Program-made: the position numbers and the translations under genes
Shown here: piece by piece, positions 1-10,900 of the stretch
Layout of the letters: the number at the start of each line of letters is the position of its first letter
Position numbering within the stretch: the first letter of the stretch is position 1
The notes under the pieces: generated by a model
The model's database searches: none
The model's input: the letters and a program-made list of their open reading frames with translations, nothing else
What the model was told of the DNA's origin: nothing
Source of the DNA: Suillus spraguei
Taxonomy: Eukaryota > Basidiomycota > Agaricomycetes > Boletales > Suillaceae
Length of the DNA stretch: 16,653 nucleotides
Direction: 5' to 3'
NCBI GenBank assembly: GCA_016800925.1
Contig: JABCPU010001082.1
Location: 1-16,653 of the forward strand

Positions 1-1030
1 TGCGCTCATCTAGTGCAAGTCCCTGCGGAAATAACAAATATGATCGCATGTATCGGTGGACGGTAAAATCTTCTCCCTCTTCATGCCAAACAGATGAAAC
101 GGTATCCTATACGACATATTAATTACTGGCGTACTCGGACTCAGGGATGACGCTCACCATACGCCGATGAAATGTATTACTACGCCTGGTCTCGAGAACG
201 TCGATTTGAATCCTGCTGCAAGTAACTTGTCCTTTTTCTTTCCACTGTTGATGGCGGAGTAGAGGTCGAAGGCACTGCTGGCATCAGCTGGTCAGTCAAG
301 AACCATCATCAAATATACTCACTAGGGAATTGTTCTATGTTGCCGGGTAATATGAGCCCCATCTATCAAAGAGTGATGAATAAGAAAGATCAGATCATAG
401 ATCAAAGTTGATGGATACTTCGTGGATCATTCCTGCCAATGCACGACTTGGTAGGCACCTCTCGAAAATCCTGGTTTATATTTTAGTACAGTGACTACTG
501 CAATGTCCCAGGAACTTACCAAACAAGAAGATCTTATCACCAGGCTGGTACGTGTCTGAGAGCCATCTGTAGGCGTCTATAATTAGTCTGACTGATATTG
601 CTTTACTGCGTTACCTCGGCCGTGAAAGATCAAACATACGATACTTACAATGCAAAGGCCAGATCAAAGACACTCGATACCTGCTTCATCAAGTGTGTAT
701 GTCCTTAGCATACGTCCCTACACCACTGTTGTAGTACGTCAACTGTTTACTATCCTTGACCATCCCGCTATATAGGTCGACGATATTGGTGTTCTGATAT
801 ACATATCTATTATCAAGAAAATCAGAATGCATGCGCATCAGACGACCTACTTTATCACCATACTTATTTGATGTCCCGTCTGAAACATGAACAATCGTCA
901 TTAGTCCAGGTCCAGGAACCGTAAGCGAAAAACATGCACCAATGCAAATAACTAGATTTCTCCCTGATACCTGGTCCCCGCAACATTTGCACGACTCGTC
1001 AAGGTCCTCAGATGAACTGAAAGGTATCAT
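1..1030 (-). pseudogene. DUF2235 (Tle1-like hydrolase) gene, copy A, 5' part, cut by window edge
   Basis: This is the N-terminal half of a DUF2235 alpha/beta hydrolase, the family that includes bacterial type VI phospholipase effector Tle1. Reading leftward from an ATG at 1030, the exons give RNLVICI, then after an intron DGTSNKYGDK, then after a second intron NTNIVDLY and LTYYNSGVGTYA, the classic start of the family. Further left come LSDTYQPGDKIF, the nucleophile motif GFSRGAY around 455-470, and MGLILPGN near 350. It is a direct-repeat copy of the gene starting at 12194. Compared with that copy it lacks one C near 703 and one base near 446, and has a length difference near 575; each shifts the frame. 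The rest of the gene lies outside the window. The family is certain; loss of function is inferred from the combined frameshifts. Confidence 0.82.
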
Positions 1031-1570
1031 AATGCTGTGTGAAGCAAAATTGTTAATGACTGGTCAGTCTGGAGCTGTAATAGTAGAGCCTGCACAACAG
1101 TAGCTTGAATGCGCGAGGTGTTGGATAGTTTCTCTTGCATCAACAGTTTTTATGGTGTGCTGAACAGGATATGCCCACGAACGTGATACGAAGTGTAAAT
1201 GAATTACGTGCGGCGCCCCGCGGAGATACTATACCATGGCCTCCTGAAGAAGCGCCACACTAGATCTATGAACACTGCAGTACGATTGAGTGAAATACTT
1301 CACTCGTCATCTTACACGCTGAGGTGCTGATGCATTGCAAACCTTCTGGTTCGAGAAGCTGAGGGACGGCAAGCATGCGCAACATTTTAGTGTCAGACGC
1401 AACGTTGGGCGTCTTTTTCTCTTTTATGAACGCAGAATGCAGGGCCCAATCGGAAAGTGATGATCGGCAAATATAAGGTGATAAGTAAGGCTGTGCACTG
1501 CGAGGACACCAAAAAATCTGGGATGAAGATGAAATTGTTGAATGCAAAATCATACTGGTAGTTTACGCAC
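1031..1570. other. Upstream flank of DUF2235 copy A, no gene recognised
   Basis: This stretch separates the DUF2235 start from the METTL16 3' relic and aligns with 12195-12694 in the right-hand unit. It probably holds the DUF2235 promoter and 5' leader plus the METTL16 3' untranslated region. A short segment around 1340-1450 (minus) is well conserved between copies and could be read as a peptide with KTPNVASD, but the frames of the two copies part soon after, so coding is not supported. Confidence 0.5.
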
Positions 1571-1978
1571 AAGCCTTAAATCATATCATATTACGCATCC
1601 CCAAACTTCGAAGGGCAGAAATGACATTGCGGCTCACATGACTTGTGAAGCTTTCGAAAACCAGCGGATTTTTGCTCTTAAGTTTCAACCCAGGTGAACA
1701 GAAGTTCGGATGTAATGTCACATGAAGTATAAGATGAGCGTTCGCAACATTCTACCTAACAACACGGGACTGACCAGAATTCTTGATCTGCGCAAACTAT
1801 TTCCCGTGCTGCGCGGGCTCAGGTGCTACTTCGGGCATGCACCAGCATGAGAGAAGAATAATCATAATTTGCAGGCGAATCCAAAGATGTAGCTGTTACG
1901 CCGTTGATATATGTGAAAGCGCTTGCTAGAATGTCTGGAGATCGAGCGCCTGGAAAGCGTGTTTCGAGAAAGCATGAT
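1571..1978 (-). pseudogene. METTL16 3'-end relic (left unit, distal fragment)
   Basis: Read on the minus strand this matches the last exon of the METTL16 gene at 12695-13120. Recognisable pieces are the ARS-type segment near 1940, INGV near 1900, LVHAR just before 1825, LFTWV near 1690 and FESF.SHVS near 1640. The tryptophan codon of the conserved N-T-W-S-R-A-A-R-R motif is TGA here (1819-1821, minus), so the frame is closed. The fragment ends abruptly near 1978, where the family sequence should continue toward the R-I/V-S-N-P-T-L segment. The neighbouring part of the same gene is found about 5 kb away at 7021-7096, so the relic has been split. Confidence 0.8.
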
Positions 1979-2002
1979 CGAACGTATACCATACACAATT
2001 AT

Positions 2003-2046
2003 GTAATTACTAGTTATTACTAATTTCTTAATTACTAAGATAGTTA
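2003..2046. repeat. AT-rich degenerate short tandem motif
   Basis: Three or four imperfect copies of a TAATTACTAR-like unit lie head to tail (2004-2013, 2014-2023, 2029-2039, and a partial one to 2046). They start 25 bases inside the left junction of the inserted 5 kb and overlap the stop codon of the last putative exon of the WD40/TPR gene (2044). Confidence 0.55.
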
Positions 2047-3850
2047 CGCTGGTTTTGCACGGTGTGGCATAGGAGTGTAGAACACATGTACACCCTGGAT
2101 GAGTGTAATAACAACATATTTTGGGGTGCGAGAGAAACGAGCTTTTGGCATCACTGCCTTTTGCGTAACAGTTTGAGCATCTTGACTAAGTTGAGCCTTA
2201 CAGGGTGGTTGGGGGGACTGTGATGTGCAAGCATTGAAGAATATTAATATTTGATCTGCACTCATGTTTTACAAACCAATATACAAGTACAAAGGGTTAC
2301 AGGAAATGTCCAGGTAACTGCATAAAAGACCTCTGTGTTTTCAATGTGTCGCCAAGGCTGGTTGCGGCGACGACATACGCCCTAGTACACCTTTGAATTC
2401 TGAGTGAAAGATAGTTGACGACGGCAGCATGATCGACATGACTGGAAAGACTCACCAGCGAACCAAAGGCGTAAGCTGTCCTGCTGAGCTTCGTCACAAT
2501 CTTTCATCAGTAATCTGTAGTACTCGAGTGATTCGATGTCACACGTCTGGACGAGTATAAGGCATTTATACTTCTTTATGGTTAGCCAAAAGTGACTCCA
2601 AGGTCCCACCCGAAAATCTACAAAAAAAGTGCGGTTGGGCCCAAATATCATGGAAGTTCAGTCGTGCATTGCATCAACGTACCACACGAATTCTGTGTAC
2701 GTAGAAAAGTCCATTGTTTCAAGGGAAAGGCTATCAGCGATTTGATAGCAGCATCAATGTGTTTGATGGCTTTTTCACGATTGTTGACCTTCGAGGCAGC
2801 GAACGCCATTTCGGCGTTGAAGTATATCTGATCCGCGAAGCGCAGAAGTGATCAGTTTCAGAACACGAACCCGAATTGGATACTTACTTGCACGACTTTA
2901 CAAGCAAGAGGATCAGCATCGGAAGAACCGTCACTAACACGCCCTAATGCGTCTTCATGTGCATTTGTATTGAATATCGCAATAGCCTGAAAAGCATAAT
3001 GAAGCACAAAAGCATGTCATAAGAAAGATGTAACCCACCTTAATCAAAGGAAGAAGATGGCTTGCTGAATCTACAGGCTTTAACGTGGACACGTGATAAA
3101 ATGCATTACTCGCTTCCTTAAACTGCCCCAATCCGTAGTGGCAATGCCCTTGGACATATAGCCTATCAATGACTTGTGAAACCTAATGGACTATATCACA
3201 GGTCAAGTTAGTATATCTTAAAGGGGTTCGGTATTAGTCGGCATAACTCACCTCATTTCCATCTTTAAGCGCAGACGCCCAATCATGTGTGCGTGCATGA
3301 ACAATTGAACGGTAAGCAAAGTAAGCGTAGTTTTTTGGAATCTTTATTGATTTGCTCTGTGAATTTCTTCTCAGCCACAGACAACTCCTTCCCCGGCGTG
3401 CATAGTGCACTGCGGGCGATCACGTCCATGTCAGCAGTGAGAGACCAGCTCTGTGGTATGCTCGAACTGTGTTATGAGAGTCACTGATGGTAAGACGTGC
3501 CTTTTCAATGACTTTCACTTCAGTCTTCGTCTAAAATTCGCGAAATGAGATGATAAAATCATGAAAGATCAATGGGAACATACCGACACCAGTCCCGCGG
3601 GTAATACCCACTGTGATATCTCCTGGTAGTTGCCTCCGGTGAAGAATGTAGGCAAAAATGCGCCGGCGGATACCTCGAGTGTGTTGGTGTTAGGGAACGG
3701 CCACAGGTGGAAACTGCCGTCACAGGATGAGGAAGTGATGATGGTACTGGAATCATTAACAGAAATGGCATGAATCTTGTCGATTTTTTCTTCAACAATA
3801 ATATTCTGCGGGATATCACAACTTAGGCAGTTCCATAGTGAGGTCCTCGT
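2044..3850 (-). CDS. WD40/TPR-type protein, disrupted, 5' end not found
   Basis: A minus-strand gene whose exons can be followed by splice signals. An exon ending at 3674 has a WD40-like blade (IHAISVNDSSTII then CDGSFHLW). Then come TPR-like helices: about 3437-3252 (NYAYFAYRSIVHARTHDWASAL), 3182-3039 (VIDRLYVQGHCHYGLGQFKEASNAF), 2986-2888, 2827-2683 (IYFNAEMAFAASK, then AIKHIDAAIKSL), 2617-2456 (helix pair with a LEYYRLLMKDCDEA-like segment) and 2399-2331. A last possible exon ends at TAA 2044-2046. Such WD40 plus TPR proteins are common multi-copy genes in agarics and probably act as scaffolds. A run of six T at 3331-3336 shifts the frame before NYAY, and the 2617-2456 exon is read in two frames. 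The link between the WD40 exon and the TPR exons is inferred from order and strand only. Confidence 0.5.
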
Positions 3851-5214
3851 CACAGCACTTGTGCAACAGCCATACAACCCAAGTCAGGAAAAGTCGAGCG
3901 CGATAAATAAATACTGATATAACTACAGGATTACCCTAAATAATAGCACCCCCAATGAGCACCCCTTTCAGAATTCAAAATATCAAAATTGTGCATGGAA
4001 GCTCAGATAGTATTGGAGGATAGGGGCAGCGCCAGAAGTCGGACTTTGTGGGTAGCGCACATCACTTGCGTGTCAGATTTTTGTCCAGATCTACTGATCC
4101 CTTGAAGCACGTAAGACCTTCTTTCTCAGGTTAGTCACAGCCAGAACAGGGTGCCTTATCCATGGCACGCGCAGAGTTTTAGACTATTTTTCAGGTGGCA
4201 GCAGCAGCAGCTTCAAGTTGCCATAGGGTATTGCAAGAGCGCTTGTCATCCATTTCTCTTGCCTCATCTTATGCCGGTGGGCGGTTCTGAGTCTTCCGCA
4301 GCCGGTCGCCTTTACATTAATCAAAGCACTGCCATCATGCGCATGATCCCCGAAATGACATTCAATTTAGCCCTGCCAGGTTATGGGCAGGGAAGCTACC
4401 GCCTCAGCTGCGCTTCATTGCCTTAATATACTTCTGAATCACATCGTTTCAGAATAACTGATACAAACACTGAGCGCTAAGCGCTGAAGCATCTCGCTTC
4501 TGTGTCTCCGTTTTTCTCTCACCGGTAGCCTAGCTGTCATCAAGTCATTAAATATGAGAACCCCTCATCAGCTACGGCGCAAGGTGCGATATATTTAGCA
4601 GTAACGTACCTCATCTTATCGATATCACTGTATCAAGTGCCCCACAACAATCATATCCGCGATGGGAATACACCAGGCAGAAACACGTACATTGTCGTGT
4701 CAAACTATGGTCAGGCTGCATTCTAGTCCCTCCCTGATCGCGATGACCATCTACTTATAAAGTAAGCCACGATTCAGAATCTCGGATGATTGTATTCACC
4801 TTGAGAGTCCCTGTAACCCATTTTATTAGCAGCGTATTGTAGATAGATGAGGAGCGTATGCCTGTGACCTACATACCGTTCCTTTGTGCTCGGCGAAGCA
4901 TAAAATTGGAGAAATGAGGAAAAATAAAGACCATGTCATACTTGCGTTGCTTAGACGAGAAAATCAACAAAGGTACTTTGCGTGAAGTGTTGGCACGATT
5001 TGAGAGATTGCAAATTCGAGGCTTGGATGTCGTCCTCTGAATTGTCCTTTCAGACGTCTACATGTCAGTAAGATGTGACATGAGGGTGGGCTGGACGGTG
5101 TACTTGGAGTTCTGGACTGATTCAGCATCACAGTAGAAAACAGCTGGTACGAATGAGAAAAGGTACCGTGCTCGATCATCGATCTATATCATATGGCCTA
5201 CAGCATTTATGATG

Positions 5215-5345
5215 AAACACGTACCACACAAGCTGTTGTACCAGGTCATGCAGTCAGTCAGATCAAGAAACGCACTCATTAGTTCACATTTCTCAACTTC
5301 ATTTCTTCCTCCCAGTGGCACCATCGAAGAAAAGACATTTTCTGA
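5215..5345 (-). other. Second exon-like segment of unknown gene
   Basis: The minus strand is open here and reads VPLGGRNEVEKCELM then SAFLDLTDCMTWYNSLCG, ending in a GTACGT donor at about 5227. The amphipathic pattern and donor suggest a real exon, perhaps downstream of the one at 5593-5735. No family was recognised. Confidence 0.3.
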
Positions 5346-5592
5346 ACAATAACAATCACAGATTCCGAGCGACCATTGACCTAAACTATTAATTCCATGA
5401 GCATTGGCCACATAATACTGAGAGGTAAATGTATGCAGGAGATACCACATCCCAGGACATTTGCATCAGAAAACTGGTGAGAAGAAGATATCATCATATA
5501 TCGTAATATATAGGAAAGGTTTTCGTCACATTGGGATATAAAGCAATGTATGACTATGTAAATGCACCGCAATCAGCATAATCGCCAGCAAG

Positions 5593-5735
5593 AACTCACC
5601 GGTTTACTGATGTGTAATCGTGGTGTGGCTTGAATTCGTATTCAGAGTAGGAACAACCCCAGCCGCGATGGTTTAATGCGTTTGATCGGAAATACATGCT
5701 GCGTCCAAATGGCGAACGTAAATGATGAACTCACA
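5593..5735 (-). other. Exon-like segment of unknown gene
   Basis: On the minus strand an open stretch reads MYFRSNALNHRGWG followed by SEYEFKPHHDYTSVN and ends at a good donor (GTGAGT) just below 5600. A short AG-ended intron-like segment with a GTGAGT donor lies just upstream (about 5702-5737). Composition looks like coding, but I do not recognise the family and cannot join it to a start or stop. Confidence 0.3.
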
Positions 5736-7020
5736 TTCCATGTCAAACTCTCGTTACATTCGACTATGCAATCATATCACCAACCATGGGTTAACGTCCA
5801 CGTCCAAGTGAGTACGGCAAGTTGGTCGATGATTTTTGATTCTGGTGGGTAAAGAGATGTTAGGTGCGTATAGATTCTCAAGAACAGGGAGACTTAGACC
5901 GTCAATTGGAATGAGAAGCACTGATCTGTGTGATCATCGCATCTGAATTCACGTGTGCCATGGCATATTCGGCACACTAACACGACCGGACTTAGGGGAA
6001 ATGATTGTGAAGATGTGCGTAGTGGGCATTGTGGTTGGGTAAAACATCAAACCTCAAGTTTGAACCGTGTGATACGATTACATGTGATCGAAATCTCCAA
6101 TCAGCGTGAGTCTAATAATAGGCCCATGGACGTGCCCCATTTGTAAGTTTTCGACCATGCCTAGGTCATCATACATATATCATACACCATTGTTCACCGT
6201 GATTCGTCATGAGCGCTAGCTGTCGTACAATCACGTCAACTCAAAGTGAAATTCATTTTTGTCCAGTAGTGACCCCACTGATGTATTTATGCTAATACTG
6301 CGGGGTACTAGGTACTTTTATTATGCAAATTTATCAGGAAAATCTCCGAGAATTGCGTAACCATACGCGCGCAGAGAATCCTTCTGCAGACCTAACCGGG
6401 ATGAGCTGCTTGTGACATTTGCAATCATCTTGCAATCTTGAGCTTGCAGCCTTGCAGCCTTTGAAGCAGAGCCGCGTCTCAGATTCACCGTGACTGAGTC
6501 ACAGTCTGGCCAATTGCCCATGTCACGCCAACGTCAGCTCAGCCTCTTGAAGCCTTTCAACAACTTTCAACAGCAACTGGCACGTTGAACAGCCTGAGCC
6601 TCTGAGTATGAGTCGCGTTTATTACTATCGCATCCTGCCTACTATTAGCCGTCACAGTAACCACTCCGAGTCTCAATCTCAAGTTGGCACACCCGACGAC
6701 TCACAATTACGAGTATCATCTGTTTGTACTACCAACACCGTCAACTTGGAACCTAAGCCATCTCAGGCTGGTCCGAGTCATTGTCAGGGTCTCCCTCAAG
6801 ATTCGCGGTGACTTCTGGCATCATGCCTTCTCAACTCTGCGCACCAATTGAATACGATTACGATGCATGTGGAACTCATACCGCTGATTCTATTTGTTTG
6901 ATCAAGCATTGAAACCAGTGTCAAGTGGTGCGTGACGGAGCCCGCCATGCCTATGAGAAGAGCCTGCAACTTCACAAAAGCGTTCGGCAGCAAAGCGCGT
7001 GCAAAGGTAGAGAAATTAAG

Positions 7021-7096
7021 TCATACCAACCAGGAAGCCTACATAGCATCTTAAAATGACAAGCCACAGCTAGCGCTCAACGGCGAGTTTGACCCC
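7021..7096 (-). pseudogene. METTL16 relic (left unit, proximal fragment)
   Basis: On the minus strand this reads QTRR, then a stop, and ends in RLPG; it aligns with 13207-13271 in the intact gene, which reads QTRRWAIGWSF and RLPD. The W codon is TGA at 7077-7079 (minus). The match includes the start of the following intron. The fragment lies next to a fragment of the secreted glycosidase-like gene at 7328, the same gene order as in the right unit (13207-15342), but with about 1.8 kb missing in between, which removed the catalytic exons of METTL16. Confidence 0.75.
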
Positions 7097-7327
7097 CACC
7101 TGCGTCTCATTGTGCACACAGGCTGCCCAATTTTCCAACTTTCTGACCATAGCAGTATAAAGTCCCTCTGTATTCAAACAATATAGAAGGGGTCCCGGCA
7201 TGCTAAATCTCCCTCACCTTATCTGGGCCGTAGGTGCAAACCCGATATATTATCATCCATTATCACTGCGATCACTGTCATGTAGGAGTCGTGGGTGTTG
7301 ACGTTGATTTCCTGATGACACGACTAC

Positions 7328-7518
7328 CAGCCTGTTGTTCCGCCAGGAATTAACTTTCCTGTCACAAACAGGTTGGATTAGAAGACCCACTTCTCGCCTT
7401 CCCGTGTGTGGCTGCTATACAGTCTTACTTGGAAGAGGATGTAGGGACACGTGCAGGCGTCCCCATTGATTCACCCTTGGTGTACTGAGAGATCGTTGGG
7501 ATACAGCCAATTACGAGC
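7328..7518 (+). pseudogene. Relic of the secreted glycosidase-like gene
   Basis: This matches the start of exon 2 of the gene at 15180 (15343 to about 15530), same strand. It begins with a QPVVPPG-coding stretch, then after a frame change reads LEDPLLAFPC, AAIQSYLEEDVG and IDSPLVY, where the intact gene has EDPLLAFRC, AAIKPYLEEDIG and IDSPVVY. A TGA at 7486-7488 replaces the serine codon after VY. The signal-peptide exon is not seen upstream. Similarity fades after about 7518, with a faint trace near 7566-7585. With both a frameshift and a stop it cannot make the protein. Confidence 0.85.
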
Positions 7519-7524
7519 TCGAAA

Positions 7525-7950
7525 GATCCATAGTCTCTTTTACTTTTACTTCACTGTTCAGCAGATACATTGGAACTGTAAGTAATCTTGTAAAGTGCAG
7601 GCTGTTGTCTAGCAGGGGTCTCTTGTGCGTTATTGGCCTCAAATTTGGACCCATTTGGCAATTGTATTTCAGGCTTAGCCGTCACTTTATCACATACATT
7701 TCGGACTAAGTAAGCGAACCAAAATGTAACCTAGTACACTGAAATATGTGGTCGTCTTTGTAGTCGTCAAGAGTTCAGCTATGGACTGCTGGATGTGTCA
7801 AATGCCTTGATCATCGAACGGATCGCATCGCGTGCGGATTATATAGATCTAAAAGCAAGTTTCAACACGTTTGAGAAAAGATGTTGCAAGGCAACTGACC
7901 ATGCTCGTGTGGGTGGTGATGGGGACCTAAGTAGTGCAATGGATCGTCCT
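7525..7950. other. Spacer between the two duplicated units
   Basis: No gene is recognised. This lies between the dead glycosidase fragment and the 3' end of the DUF2235-armadillo gene, so it should contain the join between left and right units. A minus-strand stretch around 7790-7860 has an intron-like acceptor and a short open frame and could be a further C-terminal exon of the armadillo gene, but it is not conserved enough to call. Confidence 0.35.
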
Positions 7951-10900
7951 TCAGGTTTCGATACTCAGGCATCGCCTGGACTTTCTGACGTATCCTCCTG
8001 AAAGCGTGTTAGTTTTAAATCTCGGATGTAGGTAAGCTTTTACCGTAAGACGATAAAGATTTTAACGTAGCAGTTATGCGGAGAATGCCGACAGGATAAG
8101 GACTACTGAGCATATCAGCCAGCATTGTACATGTGTCATTCTCTAGGATTTCACGACGCAAGTTCTCTATGTTTTCATGAGTATATTACCCAACGCATTG
8201 TCTTGGGACTCTCACCATCAAGTGCGATGTTTTGTAAAACATTATTGAGAGCCACAATGTCCACATCCGTGCCTTCAAGACATCGCAAAAGAGGTTTGAT
8301 CATCCCGACGCCAATCATTGCTTGGCGTGCGTCCCCTGTATTTTAATCAATGTGAATACTCAACCGCACGATGTAAACCCAACTGTATTGAGCAATAGTG
8401 CCCAGGTACTTAATTGCACTCTTCTGAACGTCGAGTTGAGGGGCTCCAATCATCCGGCGCAAAATTCCGAAAATGTTCCCTGGGTACTCATCCCTCGCTC
8501 GCCGTCTGTGTATCGTCTTCTCCAGGACATAATTTGTCGCTTTCTTGAGTAGCCGTGGGGTGTATTCTTGCCGCCGAAATTCCAACAACCGTTATTGAAT
8601 GATGGTGGATTCTTCGGGTCCAACATCATGGATCGTAATTCATCTGTATAAGTCATGAGAACCACAAAAGCCGTGGCGGAAATACCAAGTTTCCCAAACC
8701 ATGTTCGAATATCTTCGCAAGGATATCTATGCCCTCCTGGTGAATTGTCACGTCAAAGATGCGTCCCTCGATCATCTGCAGCAAATGCAGGTCCACTCTA
8801 GTGTTCAGTATCCGCTCCTTGGCGTCGTCTTAATGTAACCCAATCAAACCTGTTAACGAAATAAATGCTTCGGAGAACTTACCATATTTCATAAGAGTCA
8901 AAAGTGCATCCGCTGCAAATAATGCGTGGTCTGGTTTCGCCAAATTATCGACCATGCTATCCACGCCTCCTTTTTCCAATGATTTGTTTGCGGAGTTCAG
9001 CTGAGACGAATATCAGTTTTCCTGGAGCAAACATTTGACCGACCACACCGTGTTCTGATAGCTTGGTGAGCTCCTCAGTCGCCTCGCTGCTCTTTTCCAC
9101 CACTGTATCTTTCGAAAACGTAACCAGTCTGTTTATGTGCGAACCCTGTGCGAGTTCTTCACGCACATCCCCTAAACAACAGAACAAATTATCCGATGAG
9201 CAGAGTCTTCTCAGGTAGTTTCAAACACGAACCGAACTTAGCGAGTTCTATTAAGCCACGGGGTCCACCGCTCAAACCTTGCTTATCGAACTTGAACAAG
9301 TCGACCATTGTAACGAGGATATTGCCGCGTATAACCTTCGTACGGAGTTGTTCTATATTTAGAAGAGCATCAGCATAAATCACAGGAATGCGAAGGGCAC
9401 TTAAACCATAGTGGCAAATCTCGCATAGCGCGGCTACTGCAGCTGGGGTGACAAAGAAATCACGACGCTTTATCAATGTCTTGAGTCGTTTGACAAGTTC
9501 TATCCCACTGTTCCAGATAGGGTATTCTCCGGGATCTTCACTGAACACAAAATATCAGAACATACTGATTTCCGTGAATCTATCTGACCTTTGGCCACAG
9601 CTGCTAAGATCTTCAACGCAGCAACGACAACAATTGCGGCTGAGACATGCATGAGGAAGATAAGGGATTGGGAGGCGAAGACTCACATTTTTTCTTTCAA
9701 CATAGCAAGAATTTCTTTGATAAAATGGGGCCGTTGGGGAAAGGATGCTAGCTGCTTCATCTATAGTTCGATTGCATATGAGGGAGTGCGTTTGCAACGA
9801 TTCAGAAAGACAATGCAACTGACCAAAGCGTTGTGCAAGGCATGATAGTGTTCTCGTCGCGATTAATTTGATTTCGCCAGCCGTCCGACAAAGGTCGACG
9901 ATTTGATTAACCAGATCCTCTGTAAGGAGCTTATTTCTTAGCATTTCGAACTCGCAAAGAGTCGGAAGAGCTGCACAGGCTCTCTCTTGATGGTCCTTGT
10001 TGAGCATGTTAGGAATATCAAGATTGTCTAGTATTCTTTCCGTGACCATATCCTTGTTCTCGACTGTGCACTCCTCAGAGTTCGTTAAGGCAGCAAATAT
10101 AAAGACAAAACGTACCTAGTCTGCAGTACGCAACAACTGCACTGAGGCGTACTTGGGCATCATGTACTTCTTTAGTCGTATTAATATCTGCGATCGCCTT
10201 GAAATCCGCTGAGGGAGACATCTTTTCGTCATCGTCTGCTGCGAAATTGATATCTCCGATACCCTTGCCATCAATGTCAAGTAAAGCTTCTAACGTTCCA
10301 AGTGCATTTACTTTCCGCACCGCTTCGACTCCGAGCTCTACAGTCAAGAAAACAAAGTCAATATTTGGTCAGTATGCTAGAGTCGTCTGGCATCTCACCA
10401 AATGAGCACATGAAGGCCAAGCGATCAACATAATCAAGAACATGTTTCTTGTGAATTGCACCGACAAGAACTTCGGCAGTCGAGCGTTTTGAAAGGAACT
10501 TCCCAGGTATCAGCAAGTTCTGACAATCGCTCCTGGTCGTTAGCAATATGAAAGTAGATCGCTTCAGGCCATTGTCGGAGATTTCTCCAGAAACTTGCTT
10601 TCGATCGGTAGTTGGTACGAAATAGAACCGACGCATGAATCTTTTGGCCAGGTAGGATGATGCGACCTTTTCCAACATGCGGTCTACAAGTAATTGATGC
10701 GTGAGCTGAATGGAGCAACATGACCACTTACACTCTCGTTTGCTCGTCGGAGTTATTGTAGCGAAGACGCGTGACAGGGAGTAGCTCAAGCGGCCACCAC
10801 CAGGGAGTTAACGAGTCATTAATCTTGGGTGTCTTCAAGTCTTCATATCTGAAAGCTACCTTGGAGGATGGAGCTCAAGCCCCGCCTCAACAGCTTCTTC

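Larger units (their letters stand above)
1..1978 (+). repeat. Large direct repeat, left copy (partner at about 11168-13120)
   Basis: The whole segment aligns by eye with about 11168-13120 in the same orientation, with scattered substitutions that are mostly transitions and many one-base indels. It covers DUF2235 exons, the gene's upstream flank, and the 3' end of METTL16. The match stops at the GCATGAT around 1972-1978; the partner has 8 extra bases just before that point. The repeat continues beyond the left edge of the window, so its full length is unknown. It is gene-containing segmental duplication rather than a transposon: no terminal repeats or transposase are visible in it. Confidence 0.92.
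3881..7018. other. Long stretch without a recognised gene
   Basis: No protein family could be named here on either strand. Minus-strand exon-like pieces occur at about 5593-5735 and 5215-5345 (see separate entries). A CAG-type run of four to five triplets lies at 4200-4212 (plus) inside an unremarkable open frame. Possible WD40-like remains near 3920-4120 (minus) are too broken to call. The part from 6320 to 7018 is fairly rich in short direct repeats such as CTTGCA (6429-6462) and may be an old transposon fragment, but no ends were found. Confidence 0.4.
1979..7020. other. About 5 kb of unrelated DNA splitting the METTL16 relic
   Basis: The left unit's METTL16 relic stops at 1978 and resumes, same strand and next part of the gene, at 7021. 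In the right unit the corresponding points are only about 85 bp apart (13121 and 13207). Everything between is therefore extra DNA in the left unit. It carries a disrupted WD40/TPR gene at its left end. I could not see long terminal repeats, terminal inverted repeats, a target-site duplication or a clear transposase. An AT-rich motif cluster sits right at the left junction. It may be a transposed segment or the product of a rearrangement after duplication. Confidence 0.75.

Noticed and set aside
2003..2046. Terminal inverted repeat of a transposon
   Set aside because: The motif is in direct, not inverted, orientation and no partner was found near 7000-7020.
4151..4426. Plus-strand 91-residue open frame with a Q-run
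   Set aside because: No family features, no intron signals, and the CAG run alone explains the odd composition; probably chance.
6560..6580. Resemblance of CTTTCAACAACTTTCAACAG to the 5' start of 5.8S rRNA
   Set aside because: The match stops after a few bases and no other rRNA or ITS sequence follows.
9148..9845. Plus-strand open frames across the armadillo region
   Set aside because: The minus strand has the conserved helical repeats and splice sites; the plus frames have no recognisable features.
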